A DNA stretch of 45,197 nt from Deltaproteobacteria bacterium (lineage in GTDB: Bacteria > Myxococcota > SpSt-1050 > JACRCP01), in the NCBI GenBank assembly GCA_016218965.1, contig JACRCP010000029.1, positions 1-45,197 of the forward strand, in the 5' to 3' direction. The position numbers and the translations under genes are program-made. The notes beneath the pieces are model-generated. The model saw only the letters and a program-made list of their open reading frames with translations, had not been told where the DNA came from and made no database searches. This document shows positions 24,201 through 31,690 of the stretch, piece after piece; the first letter of the stretch is position 1, and each line of letters begins with the position of its first letter.

Positions 24201-25127
24201 ACTTTCAGGCTCGGCGTGGACCTCCACGGGATGGCCCTGAAATTCCCAAAGGAGTTCCCGTCAAGGTTTTCGGGAAAGGTCACCGTCGAGGGCGACCCGT
24301 CGTCGATTCTCATAGGCGGGAACATCCACGTCGAGGAGGCGCGGTACACGGAGCCTCTCGACTGGAACAAGGTGCTCGCCAGTCTCAAAAAGAAGGGCGT
24401 CAAGGCCGCCCCGCAGTTCGACAAGGAAAAGGAGATCCTTCAGCTCGACCTCGGAGTCAAGGCCGATTCCAACATCATCATCAAAAACGACCTTTTGGAT
24501 GCCGAGCTGAAGGCTGACATCCGGGTGACGGGATCGGCGCAGCGCATCGGGGTGGTCGGGACCGTTTCGACGATCAGGGCGAAGGCGCAGATCCTCTCTC
24601 ACGAGTACGACGTGAAACGCGCGCTTGTTCAGCTCCGGGAACGTCACCGGATCGCCTACAACCTCGAGGTCCAGGCCGATACGTCGTGCCAGGACGCGAC
24701 GACCGGCGCCGAGCACCCGATCCGCGTCGATATCTCGGGGGTCGACGGGGATTTCAAGATGAATTTCCGCGACAGCGGCTCGCCCGCGTACGACGAGGTC
24801 AAGATCTTCGGCTGTCTCGCCGAGATGAGCAAGATCGACATCAAGGACATGGTGCCGGTGTCAATCGCGCAACTCGACAAGTTCCGGGTCGGGACGGGAT
24901 ACTCGCAGTTGTCCAAGACCACGGTCCCGATGGTTCAGGTGGGCTGGAAACTGACGCCCTACATGCGGTTGGAATACGTGACGTCGGTGGTTGACTCGAA
25001 CGATCAGAAGATCGATCTCGAATACAAGCTCAACCGCGTGACCACGCTCCGCGGTCGCTGGGGGCGCAACGCGCAGGTTCCCATGGGAGACATAGGAACG
25101 GACCTGCGCCTGCGGTGGGAGTACTGA
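21255..25127 (+). CDS. tamB: TamB-like translocation and assembly protein (DUF490)
   Basis: This long (1290-residue) inner-membrane-anchored periplasmic protein has an N-terminal transmembrane helix (about 12-40, VFVFAAGGLMFATLAFLVFV) and an AsmA-like start. Then follow about 1000 residues of repetitive beta-strand (LDISGMVSLDGGRF, ITLEGDFPVEGEVQIAHLEV) that would form a hydrophobic groove. The C-terminal DUF490 region, IGVVGTVSTIRAKAQILSHE onward, ends in VPMGDIGTDLRLRWEY. TamB-type proteins bridge inner and outer membranes for phospholipid transport or autotransporter assembly. It overlaps the Omp85 gene by 13 nt, the usual TamB-TamA pairing. ATG 21255 is chosen; ATG 21261 is also possible. 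Confidence 0.9.
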   Translation: MPMRALRKVAKVFVFAAGGLMFATLAFLVFVFFFLQSAAGGRFVGRTVQGILKDKLGIEAKIGAIRVNFFRTAVTLLDLSLSDGKNPPIGSIDMVYVELSPIHLLRNKVVIKDVVVERPAGHIVMKDGEIVNLPKLPSAEKKKEEPPPKAGPGMEVEVMSASIRKGRAKFEIPGRLDVDLRGFELSAKRQPGFYDITLETEPFAVTSGTEEFRDIRVALKGWLAEDGADVKDLEVLIGKEGFVKAKGAVRGFAAPAVDAEVSLSLPLELMKRTGLGLPDASGRVTLQAKAKGAIPAVEASGSLTVEKGRFEEFNIGDVAGHFSYGKNRAEVKNLTVKNQGVHVGIDAGITLEGDFPVEGEVQIAHLEVHRLLENIGVKDLPLTLTAAGKVKLSGQVMGDLRFFIHPDLHITDLAVLKESWRRKSAGPPTFALKAMRFSADAELTPRGMTLSRGRIGIDDSTLVIDGSRFMFDANEGMYLKASSESFSLSSISPVAGINMGGTGPISTEVKGPYPRLEIGADVRFAGLQVMGLSPGDLGASVRIKDNKLTATDVNGRRGKFKYTASATVDFGKAVTIAADFATQDAPLQDILGILNLKGVDLSPFAGTVAVNAHVEGPPDALSGRASLAVTGIKAMEQKIDRVDLAATLSEGDVKVDKLVVALNGARVTAEGTMSKKGFLNFSARTEKLKLSHIAYANVKAFPVDSAVELKASVGGTVAAPAIEAHVSMTETVLGKQTLPPSYIDVTMKEQDVAASLNMFGGTLLASAKANLKGRQPFSLSAEIKKLPYARLIPGGEAMKGTLEADINLAGQLTDPMNSAGEVRLKAVDFGMSDMKFELKKPTTVTLRSGAVTMDPIVIGGEGIELVVSSGQVARGMVDLAAEATADLGVLDALAKDAVTADGKVVVKANVSGKLDKLDISGMVSLDGGRFKIHAVPQHPVEDVVLQASVTRSKVQIDELRAKMADGQIRGSGEVELDNFAPKTFRLGVDLHGMALKFPKEFPSRFSGKVTVEGDPSSILIGGNIHVEEARYTEPLDWNKVLASLKKKGVKAAPQFDKEKEILQLDLGVKADSNIIIKNDLLDAELKADIRVTGSAQRIGVVGTVSTIRAKAQILSHEYDVKRALVQLRERHRIAYNLEVQADTSCQDATTGAEHPIRVDISGVDGDFKMNFRDSGSPAYDEVKIFGCLAEMSKIDIKDMVPVSIAQLDKFRVGTGYSQLSKTTVPMVQVGWKLTPYMRLEYVTSVVDSNDQKIDLEYKLNRVTTLRGRWGRNAQVPMGDIGTDLRLRWEY

Positions 25128-28100
25128 AACACTTGAGGCATGCAGTCCACAGCGTCGGTTTCGTCATCGCGGCGATCTTCGTCGCGGCCGGCACGGCGTC
25201 TGCGCAGGAGGCGGGCGACCAGCAGGTCGTCGAGAAGGAGCTGCCGCCCATCGAAAGTTCGGTGCGGTTTGTGCCCCAGCCGGGCGACAAGATCATTGGC
25301 ATCCAGGTCAGGGCGCCCGGAGGGATCAACGTCGCCGACGTCATCAAGCTCCTCGAGTTCAAAAAAGGTTCGCCGTTTTCGGTCTCGGCCGTGCGCAAGA
25401 GCATCAAGCTCCTCTATCAGACCGGGCTGTACCGCGAGGTCAAGGCGTTCGCCGTGCGGGCCAAGGGCGGCCCCATCGTGATCATCGAGCTAAAACCGCG
25501 GAAACGCATTGACGACATCGAAATCCGCGGCAACCCCACGATCTCGGATCTCGAGGTGCTTCGCGCCATGAAGGTGGATCGGCACGACGAGTTCGTCGCC
25601 GAGAACATATCCGACATGGAGTGGGCCATCCGGGAAATCCACAAAAAGGCGGGTTTCCACAACGCGAAGGTGTCGATCAGGGCGACCCAGGTCGGGGGGA
25701 CCATCAAGTACCGTCTCTACGTGCAGATAACCGAAGGGCCTCCAGTGCGTATCGAGACAGTGAACTTCAGCGGGACGCCTCACTTCCCCGCCGAGATACT
25801 TCGCGGCGAGATTGACATCGGCGCGGGAGACCGGCTGGACCGCGCGAGATTGGACAGGGGGCTCCAGCGCCTGCGCGAGTTTTATCGGAAATACGGTTTT
25901 TGGTTCGCGAATGTCGAATATCTCAGGGACAAGAAAAGGGAACCCGCGATAGCCGTCGACGGCAAGACACACACCGCGGTCGTCCCGATAGCGGTGGAAA
26001 GCGGCGCGCGGACCGAGATCGAATTCAAAGGCAACCGCCGCGTGCCGGTGTCGGAGCTCCGTCAACTCGTGCGCCGGGCGATCGCGGGTCAGGACACGCC
26101 GGTCGAGCCGGATACGCTCGCAGGGAGGCTCAAGGACCACTACACGGGGCGGGGATTCATTGGGGTGAAGGTCACGCCGCAAAGGGTTGTCGACGAGGAA
26201 ACCGGCGGGGCGGTCCTGACGTTCAAGATTCAGGAGGGGCCGCAGACATTGGTGCAGGACGTGCTGTTTGACGGGAACAAGGCTGTGTCGTCGGCGATGC
26301 TCAGGGAGGTCATGGATGGATTCGTTGCCGACTACCGCCCCGCCGAGTCCGTCTTCGACCGCGTCGAGAGCGCGGTCGCCGACAGCGGACTCGTCGAAAA
26401 CCGACAGGGATACCGGAAGAAACCCCAGCACGGCCCTTCGTACGAAACCGACCCGGCCAAGGTGTTCGTGCAGGAAGTCTTCGAAAAGGCGTCGCAGGCG
26501 CTTGGCGATTACTACAAGAGCCAGGGATATCTCGGAAGCAACGTGTCCAAGGCCGACTTCCGTTTCGCAAAAGGCAATTCCCGGGTCACGGTGAAGTTCA
26601 AGGTGGAAGAGGGGCCGCGTACGTTCGTCAAGTCCGTCCAGTTCAAGGGGAACAAGGGCCTCTCGTCATTCTTCCTGATGTTCAAGGTGCGGGCGATTGT
26701 CAGCGGTCATGTCGACATGTCCAAGGTCGAGGAGGGCAGGCTCAAGATCCTCTCGATATACGCCGAAGAAGGTTACATCTACGCGAATGTCACCGAGGAC
26801 CTCAAGTACAACAAGGACCGTACGCGCGCCGACGTTGTGTACCAGATCGACGAGGGGGTCCAGGTCCGCGTGGGGCGCGTCATCCTCCAGGGGAACGACA
26901 CCACCGTCGAAGCCGTCATCATGGACAACGTCGAGCTCGAGCCGGGCGACCTGTACCGCCCGAGCCGCGCGACCGACAGTCAGGCCAACCTGCTCAGGCT
27001 CCAGATCCTCCAGGGGGCCTCCGTTCAGCTCTTCAGCCCCGACGAGATGGAGAAGGTCAAGGACCTCGGCGTGTTCGTCAAGGAGCGCGACCCGAGGGCG
27101 ATAGAAGTGTCCATGGGGGTTTCGACGCAGGACGGTGTGCGAACGGCGTTCGAGTACGGGCACCTAAACCTCTTCGGTCGCGCGCTTGAGCTGTCGACGC
27201 GACTGAAGGTGGGGTATCAGGTGTTCGCGTACATGCCGGGCTACCTTGACGAGAGCTTTGCCGCCGGGTTCCAGAACCTCAAGTTCACCGACGCGCTTGC
27301 GCGCGAGGCCGGCGCGGGACTCAACCTTCCGAAGATCTACGGAATCCCGGTCCCGACGTCGGTGCGCTTCGACCTCGTGAACGAGCGCACAAACGAGCGC
27401 GTCTATTCGATGGACCGGATCGCCGCGACCCCCGGTATGGAGTTCAAGATCATCGAGCCGCTCACGGTCCTGCTTTCATACTCCGTGGAATACAAGTTCC
27501 TGACCCTTTCGGAGCTGCAGGTGCCCGAGGAGTCGCTTTCGTTCAGTGAGCAGCAGGCGCGCAAAACCGGGGCGGGGCTGCAGTGGCTGGGGTCCGCGCG
27601 CCCCACAATCGCCTTCGACTGGCGCGACGACAAGTTCAACCCCCACAAGGGGTTCATGGTGAGCGCCGGCGTCGAGTACACGCGCAACCTGGCGAAACCG
27701 AAGCTGGGCGAGGTCAATTTCATCAAAGTGAACGGCTTTGCATCCTTCTACATTCCGACGTCGCGAAAAACGACGCTTGCGCTCCTGGTCGGCGGGGGGG
27801 CCATCGAGACGCTTGCCGACAAGGCGCAGGCAACGGCCGACGCCCTCTTTTACATGGGTGGACGATCCACGCTGCGCGGATTCGGAGAGAAGGCGATGTT
27901 CGCCGCCGACGTGCCCGCAGACCAGAAACTCGGGGTCAAGACGGATGATCAGGGCAACGCGGTGACCGACGAAAACGGCCAGCCGGTGACCATTGTAGTT
28001 CCGTCTCCCGGAGGCAATGCCTATGTGTTGTACAGGGCCGAGTTCAGGTTCCCGCTGTCGGGCGGGTTCGAGGGAGGGCTGTTCGTCGACACGGGGAACC

Positions 28101-28276
28101 TCTGGATTGACCCCGACAACTTCAACCCGATTGAACTGCGGCCGTGCGCGGGCTTCGGGCTCCGGTACAAGACGCCCGTGGGCCCGCTCTCGCTCGACTT
28201 CGGAATCAACCTGCTCCCCGACGAGGCCGCGCAGGAGCCCGCCGGCGCCTGGTCGTTCTCGGTCGGCATGTTCTAG
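25115..28276 (+). CDS. Omp85 (BamA/TamA) outer-membrane protein with seven POTRA domains
   Basis: A signal peptide (cleavage after TASA, about residue 29) is followed by a series of POTRA domains, each with a G-N/T signature after a strand: IIGIQVRAPGGINVADV, IEIRGNPTISD, VNFSGTPHFPA, IEFKGNRRVPV, VLFDGNKAVSS, VQFKGNKGLSS and VILQGNDTTVE. I count seven against five in Escherichia coli BamA and three in TamA. The C-terminal 400 residues form the 16-strand Omp85 barrel, with the GGRSTLRGFGEKA loop and terminal WSFSVGMF. The length is 1053 residues. GTG 25115 overlaps tamB. This is the outer-membrane insertase partner of TamB. It should not be confused with the pathway gene oah, also called bamA in the benzoate literature, which lies next. 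Confidence 0.92.
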   Translation: MGVLKHLRHAVHSVGFVIAAIFVAAGTASAQEAGDQQVVEKELPPIESSVRFVPQPGDKIIGIQVRAPGGINVADVIKLLEFKKGSPFSVSAVRKSIKLLYQTGLYREVKAFAVRAKGGPIVIIELKPRKRIDDIEIRGNPTISDLEVLRAMKVDRHDEFVAENISDMEWAIREIHKKAGFHNAKVSIRATQVGGTIKYRLYVQITEGPPVRIETVNFSGTPHFPAEILRGEIDIGAGDRLDRARLDRGLQRLREFYRKYGFWFANVEYLRDKKREPAIAVDGKTHTAVVPIAVESGARTEIEFKGNRRVPVSELRQLVRRAIAGQDTPVEPDTLAGRLKDHYTGRGFIGVKVTPQRVVDEETGGAVLTFKIQEGPQTLVQDVLFDGNKAVSSAMLREVMDGFVADYRPAESVFDRVESAVADSGLVENRQGYRKKPQHGPSYETDPAKVFVQEVFEKASQALGDYYKSQGYLGSNVSKADFRFAKGNSRVTVKFKVEEGPRTFVKSVQFKGNKGLSSFFLMFKVRAIVSGHVDMSKVEEGRLKILSIYAEEGYIYANVTEDLKYNKDRTRADVVYQIDEGVQVRVGRVILQGNDTTVEAVIMDNVELEPGDLYRPSRATDSQANLLRLQILQGASVQLFSPDEMEKVKDLGVFVKERDPRAIEVSMGVSTQDGVRTAFEYGHLNLFGRALELSTRLKVGYQVFAYMPGYLDESFAAGFQNLKFTDALAREAGAGLNLPKIYGIPVPTSVRFDLVNERTNERVYSMDRIAATPGMEFKIIEPLTVLLSYSVEYKFLTLSELQVPEESLSFSEQQARKTGAGLQWLGSARPTIAFDWRDDKFNPHKGFMVSAGVEYTRNLAKPKLGEVNFIKVNGFASFYIPTSRKTTLALLVGGGAIETLADKAQATADALFYMGGRSTLRGFGEKAMFAADVPADQKLGVKTDDQGNAVTDENGQPVTIVVPSPGGNAYVLYRAEFRFPLSGGFEGGLFVDTGNLWIDPDNFNPIELRPCAGFGLRYKTPVGPLSLDFGINLLPDEAAQEPAGAWSFSVGMF

Positions 28277-28307
28277 TTTTTGGTCCCCCAAAACGCCCCA
28301 AAAAACG

Positions 28308-28343
28308 CTTGCGCTCCCCTGATCTTCGTACTAGAAAAAGGCG
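28308..28343 (+). promoter_or_regulatory. element shared by oah and dch upstream regions (copy 1)
   Basis: CTTGCGC (28308-28314), a C-rich spacer, TACTA (28329-28333) and GAAAAAGGCG (28334-28343) recur with the same internal distance upstream of dch (30828-30864). It lies 66 bp before the oah start. No sigma70 spacing fits both boxes, so it may be a regulator site or a variant promoter. Confidence 0.55.
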
Positions 28344-28347
28344 CGTT

Positions 28348-28362
28348 TTGTCCGTTGGACAA
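28348..28362 (+). promoter_or_regulatory. inverted repeat upstream of oah
   Basis: TTGTCC-GTT-GGACAA is a perfect 6-bp inverted repeat just downstream of the shared element and 46 bp before oah. It is a candidate operator. The following ATTGGACAT extends a loose direct repeat, so it could equally be a repeat remnant. Confidence 0.4.
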
Positions 28363-28408
28363 TTGGACATCCAGGACCGTCGATCCGGCATCATCAAGGA
28401 GGGACAGA

Positions 28409-29515
28409 ATGGAAGGAAATCTCAAGAACCACTACCTGTGGGGCGCCGAGCACTTCTCCAAGGAGGCCCCCGGCATCCTCTACGACCTTCGCCCGATCAA
28501 GGGCCCGGGCGGCGAGGAGGCCAAGGGACTGCACGCCGCGTGGATCACGCTCAACAACCCCGCGCAGTACAATTCCTACACGACCCAGATGGTGAAGGGC
28601 GTCATCGCCGCCTTGCAGTCCGCCTCGTGCGACCACTCGGTCGTCGCGGTCATCATCACCGGGGCAGGCGACAAGGCGTTCTGCACGGGCGGAAACACGA
28701 AGGAATACGCCGAGTACTACTCGTTCCGCCCCGCCGAGTACGGCGAGTACATGGACCTCTTCAACGGCATGATCGACGCCATCCTGGGCTGCAAAAAGCC
28801 GGTCATCTGCCGTGCAAACGGGATGCGCGTGGGCGGCGGGCAGGAGGTGGGCGGGGCCTGCGACATCACCCTAAGCTCGGACCTTGCCATCTACGGCCAG
28901 GCGGGGCCGCGGCACGGCTCGGCCCCGGTGGGCGGCGCGACGGATTTCCTCCCGTGGTACATGAGTATCGAAGACGCGATGTGGTCGAGCATCTCGTGCG
29001 AGCAGTGGAGCGCCTACAAGATGGCGTTCAAGGGGATGATTTCAAAGGCCATACCGGTCATCAAGGACGGCGGCAAATGGGTCCGCAACCCCCTCGTTGT
29101 CACCGACCGGTTCGTTGACGACGGCGAGATCGTCTACGGCGAGTTCGTCAAGGGCGATTCGGCAAAGAAGGCCCGCGAATATCTCAAGACCGCCCCGACC
29201 GACTTCGAACTCCTCGACAAAGAGATAAACTCGCTCGTCTGGACGTTCACGAACCTCTTCCCCGGCTGTCTCATAAACACCGTCGAACAGGTGAGGCTCA
29301 AGAAGAAGTTCTTCTGGGACCAGGCCAAGGTCATCAACCGCCACTGGCTCGCGGCCAACATGTCAACCGAGGCGCCGCTCGGGTTCGGGGCATTCAACTC
29401 GCGGAAGGAAACCGGGAAAGACGTCATCGACTTCATCCTCTACCGCCAGCTCGTCGCGCAGGGCCACCCCGTCGACGCGGCGCTGGCCGAGAAGGTCATG
29501 CCCAAAAAGAAGTGA
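28409..29515 (+). CDS. oah: 6-oxocyclohex-1-ene-1-carbonyl-CoA hydrolase
   Basis: Ring-opening hydrolase of anaerobic aromatic degradation (Oah, also called BamA): it adds water to 6-oxocyclohexene-carbonyl-CoA and cleaves the ring to 3-hydroxypimelyl-CoA. It belongs to the crotonase superfamily, with an oxyanion segment VIITGAGDKAFCTGGNTKEY and helix GMRVGGGQEVGGACDI. The long C-terminal part and the N-terminal MEGNLKNHYLWGAEHF are typical of this family. The length of 368 residues matches known Oah. ATG 28409 with AAGGAGG upstream is preferred over an earlier in-frame start. It stands alone between its own promoter region and a strong inverted repeat facing had. Confidence 0.95.
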   Translation: MEGNLKNHYLWGAEHFSKEAPGILYDLRPIKGPGGEEAKGLHAAWITLNNPAQYNSYTTQMVKGVIAALQSASCDHSVVAVIITGAGDKAFCTGGNTKEYAEYYSFRPAEYGEYMDLFNGMIDAILGCKKPVICRANGMRVGGGQEVGGACDITLSSDLAIYGQAGPRHGSAPVGGATDFLPWYMSIEDAMWSSISCEQWSAYKMAFKGMISKAIPVIKDGGKWVRNPLVVTDRFVDDGEIVYGEFVKGDSAKKAREYLKTAPTDFELLDKEINSLVWTFTNLFPGCLINTVEQVRLKKKFFWDQAKVINRHWLAANMSTEAPLGFGAFNSRKETGKDVIDFILYRQLVAQGHPVDAALAEKVMPKKK

Positions 29516-29552
29516 AGTAGGGACGCCCGGCTTGCTCCCCGGCCGCGCCTCC

Positions 29553-29622
29553 GCGGCGTTTTCGGACGCGATGTTCGGTGTGGGCGCCCATCCGGGCGCC
29601 CGGCGGGGCCCGAAAACGCCGC
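29553..29622. terminator. nested inverted repeats between convergent oah and had
   Basis: Perfect 13-bp arms gcggcgttttcgg (29553-29565) and ccgaaaacgccgc (29610-29622) enclose a second palindrome, gggcgccc-atcc-gggcgccc. An outer pair, gacgcccgg (29522-29530) and ccgggcgtc (29644-29652), reaches the had stop codon. It is placed to stop transcription from both directions. The tttt/aaaa lie within the stem, so it is not a canonical intrinsic terminator. Confidence 0.6.
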
Positions 29623-29650
29623 TACAGCGCAGCCGGGTCGCGTCCGGGCG

Positions 29651-30721
29651 TCACGGCACCATAACGGGTCTGACCTTGATCTCCCGCGCGTGGACGCGGG
29701 TGAAGACCTCGTTGATGCTGTCCAGGGGGAACCGCTCGATGAACGGTTTGACCTTCACTTTCCCCTCGGTCACCAGCTTGAGCGCGCCGGGGTAGTGGAC
29801 CGGCAGGCAACCCCAGTTCCCGCGGGCGGTGGCGTGGAACGCCATCAGATTCGAGAGCCGGAGTTCGGGAGAGTCCATGGTGAAACCAACCACCGAAAGC
29901 GAGGCGCCGAAGGTCAGAAGGCCGAACGCCGTCTTCTGGCCTGCCGCCGTCCCCGACGTTTCGAAGAGCTTCCATTCGGTCGGCCGCTTCCCGCGCTCCT
30001 TCGCGAAGTTGCCAACGGCCTTGCGCAGCTCGTTGCCGGGATGGTTCTTCACGTTCAGGGTCAGGTCGACGTAGGGGGCAAGGGCGTCCAGCCGCGCCTG
30101 GTCCACGTCCACGGCGACGGTTGTGGCGCCCATGGCTTTGGCGATCTGCGCCCCGAAGCCGCCCACGCCGCCGACGCCCACGAAGATGGCTGTGTCCTCC
30201 GGGCCCAGGCCGGACTCTTTGATGGCCTGGTAGGGGGTGGTCAGGGCATCGGCCACGATTGAGATCTCGGCCAGGGTGGCACCGGACTGGCCCACGATCC
30301 CGTCGGCCGAGACGCCGGCTACCTCGCAGAGGCCGGCGGCCGGGACTACGACGTGGCTGGCGAACCCGCCGTGGATGTCGTTGCCCGGCATTTTTTGCGT
30401 CCGGCAGATGTTGCCGAGCCCGCGCTTGCAAAGGTCGCAGGCGCCGCAGGGCATGACGGCCGGGATGATGACCGCCTTCCCGAGCCAGTTCCCAGCGCCC
30501 TCACCCGCCGCCTCGACCACGCCGCTGATCTCGTGTCCGAGGGTGAGAGGCAGCGCAGATTTCGTCTTGACACCGTCGTAGAGGAAGCCCAGGTCCGTAT
30601 GGCACACGCCGCAACCCGCCACCTTGACCAGCACCTCTCCGGGGCCGGGGGTCGGCAACGGAAACTCCGCCTTTTTCAAAGGTTGCCCCGCCGCGGTCAT
30701 CTGCCACGCTGTCATGGACAT
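29651..30721 (-). CDS. had: 6-hydroxycyclohex-1-ene-1-carbonyl-CoA dehydrogenase
   Basis: NAD-dependent zinc alcohol dehydrogenase (MDR family; Had/BamQ) that oxidises the hydroxy-ene-CoA made by Dch to the 6-oxo compound used by Oah. Catalytic-site residues are C37/C40 in GCGVCHTD and H63-E64 in LGHE. The structural zinc lobe has C92, C95, C98 and C106. The nucleotide site is GVGGVGGFGAQIAKAMG, followed by an acidic VDVDQAR that favours NAD. The 356-residue length fits. ATG 30721 has AAGGAGG upstream. It is transcribed opposite to the other pathway genes, converging on oah and diverging from dch, so the three steps have separate promoters. Confidence 0.92.
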   Translation of the reverse strand: MSMTAWQMTAAGQPLKKAEFPLPTPGPGEVLVKVAGCGVCHTDLGFLYDGVKTKSALPLTLGHEISGVVEAAGEGAGNWLGKAVIIPAVMPCGACDLCKRGLGNICRTQKMPGNDIHGGFASHVVVPAAGLCEVAGVSADGIVGQSGATLAEISIVADALTTPYQAIKESGLGPEDTAIFVGVGGVGGFGAQIAKAMGATTVAVDVDQARLDALAPYVDLTLNVKNHPGNELRKAVGNFAKERGKRPTEWKLFETSGTAAGQKTAFGLLTFGASLSVVGFTMDSPELRLSNLMAFHATARGNWGCLPVHYPGALKLVTEGKVKVKPFIERFPLDSINEVFTRVHAREIKVRPVMVP

Positions 30722-30733
30722 GGTTGCCTCCTT

Positions 30734-30791
30734 GGCGTTCTCAAAAACGTTTTGCGGGCCCGAGACTAGACACGCCGCCGGGCAATGTCAA
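30734..30791 (-). promoter_or_regulatory. promoter and possible operator of had
   Basis: On the minus strand a perfect TTGACA (30791-30786) and TAGTCT (30768-30763) are 17 bp apart. The perfect 10-bp palindrome AAAACGTTTT (about 30734-30743) lies between the predicted start and the ribosome site and could be an operator. Confidence 0.65.
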
Positions 30792-30827
30792 GGATAGCGT
30801 GACGCGCGGAAACCCGTTGCGAAAGTC

Positions 30828-30864
30828 CTTGCGCCCCCCCCTCCTTTATACTATGAAAAAGGCG
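30828..30864 (+). promoter_or_regulatory. element shared by oah and dch upstream regions (copy 2)
   Basis: CTTGCGC (30828-30834), a C-rich spacer, TATACTAT and GAAAAAGGCG (30855-30864) align with the oah copy. The distance from CTTGCGC to TACTA is identical in both, and there is one extra T before the G. The TATACT could serve as a -10 box here. It lies 58 bp before the dch start. Confidence 0.55.
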
Positions 30865-30922
30865 TTTGCGATTTGGCTGTCCGCGGCCGGCATTTGACCT
30901 GCGCGCACGAAAGGGAGCGAAC

Positions 30923-31690
30923 ATGAACTACAGTGAAATCCTTTTTGAGAAAAAGGATGGCGTGTGTCGTCTGACGCTCAACAAACCGCCGCTCAACATC
31001 ATTGGCCTCAAGATGATGGAGGAGATCCTCGATGCGGTCACGAAGGCCGGCACTGACCCGTCCGTCAGGGTGATCGTCGTCGCCGCCAACGGAAAGGCGT
31101 TTTCGGCGGGGATGGACATCCTTGACCATACGCCCGAACGCGCCCCGCTCATGATGGACGCGTTCAACCGGTTGTTCTTCGCAATCGAACGGCTGGATTG
31201 CGCCACGATGGCGGCTGTGGACGGGGCGGCGCTGGGCGGCGGGATGGAGCTTGTGATCGCCTGCGACATGGTGATCGCTTCGGAGCGCGCCAAGTTCGGC
31301 CAGCCCGAGGTGAAACTCGGGTTCTTCCCCCCCCTCGCGGCCGTGCTGCTCCCTTCGCTTGCCGGGCGGGGAGCGGCGCTCGAGATCATGCTTTCGGGCG
31401 AACCGGTTCCCGCCGCGCGTGCTCGCGAGCTTGGCATGGCAAACAGGGTCGTCCCCGTCGAGGGATTCGCGGGCGAGGTCGACAAGTTCGCGGCCGAGGT
31501 CGCCCGGCACAGCGGCGCCGTCATCAGGCTCTGCAAAAAGGCCGAACGCGCCGCGCGCGGGCGTCCATTTGGCGAGGCGCTCGACTCCGCGAAGGCCATC
31601 TTCCTGGACGAGCTGATGAAGTCCCAGGACACGCTCGAAGGCCTCAAGGCATACGCCGAGAAACGGGAGGCGCAGTGGCAGGACCGGTAG
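30923..31690 (+). CDS. dch: cyclohexa-1,5-diene-1-carbonyl-CoA hydratase
   Basis: Crotonase-family hydratase (Dch/BamR) that adds water to the dienoyl-CoA product of benzoyl-CoA reductase. Crotonase features are VVAANGKAFSAGMDILDHTP (oxyanion hole), DGAALGGGMELVIACDM and GQPEVKLGFFPPLAA. The opening LTLNKPPLNIIGLKMMEEI resembles known Dch. It has 255 residues, normal for the family. ATG 30923 follows AAGGGAG. It overlaps the next gene by 16 nt and starts the plus-strand bam transcription unit. Assignment as Dch rather than a general enoyl-CoA hydratase leans on context with oah, had and bamB-I. Confidence 0.88.
   Translation: MNYSEILFEKKDGVCRLTLNKPPLNIIGLKMMEEILDAVTKAGTDPSVRVIVVAANGKAFSAGMDILDHTPERAPLMMDAFNRLFFAIERLDCATMAAVDGAALGGGMELVIACDMVIASERAKFGQPEVKLGFFPPLAAVLLPSLAGRGAALEIMLSGEPVPAARARELGMANRVVPVEGFAGEVDKFAAEVARHSGAVIRLCKKAERAARGRPFGEALDSAKAIFLDELMKSQDTLEGLKAYAEKREAQWQDR

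Noticed and set aside
28280..28408. Extended N-terminus of oah
   Set aside because: The extra 43 codons cover the promoter-like elements, and the AAGGAGG site fits ATG 28409 and the family length.
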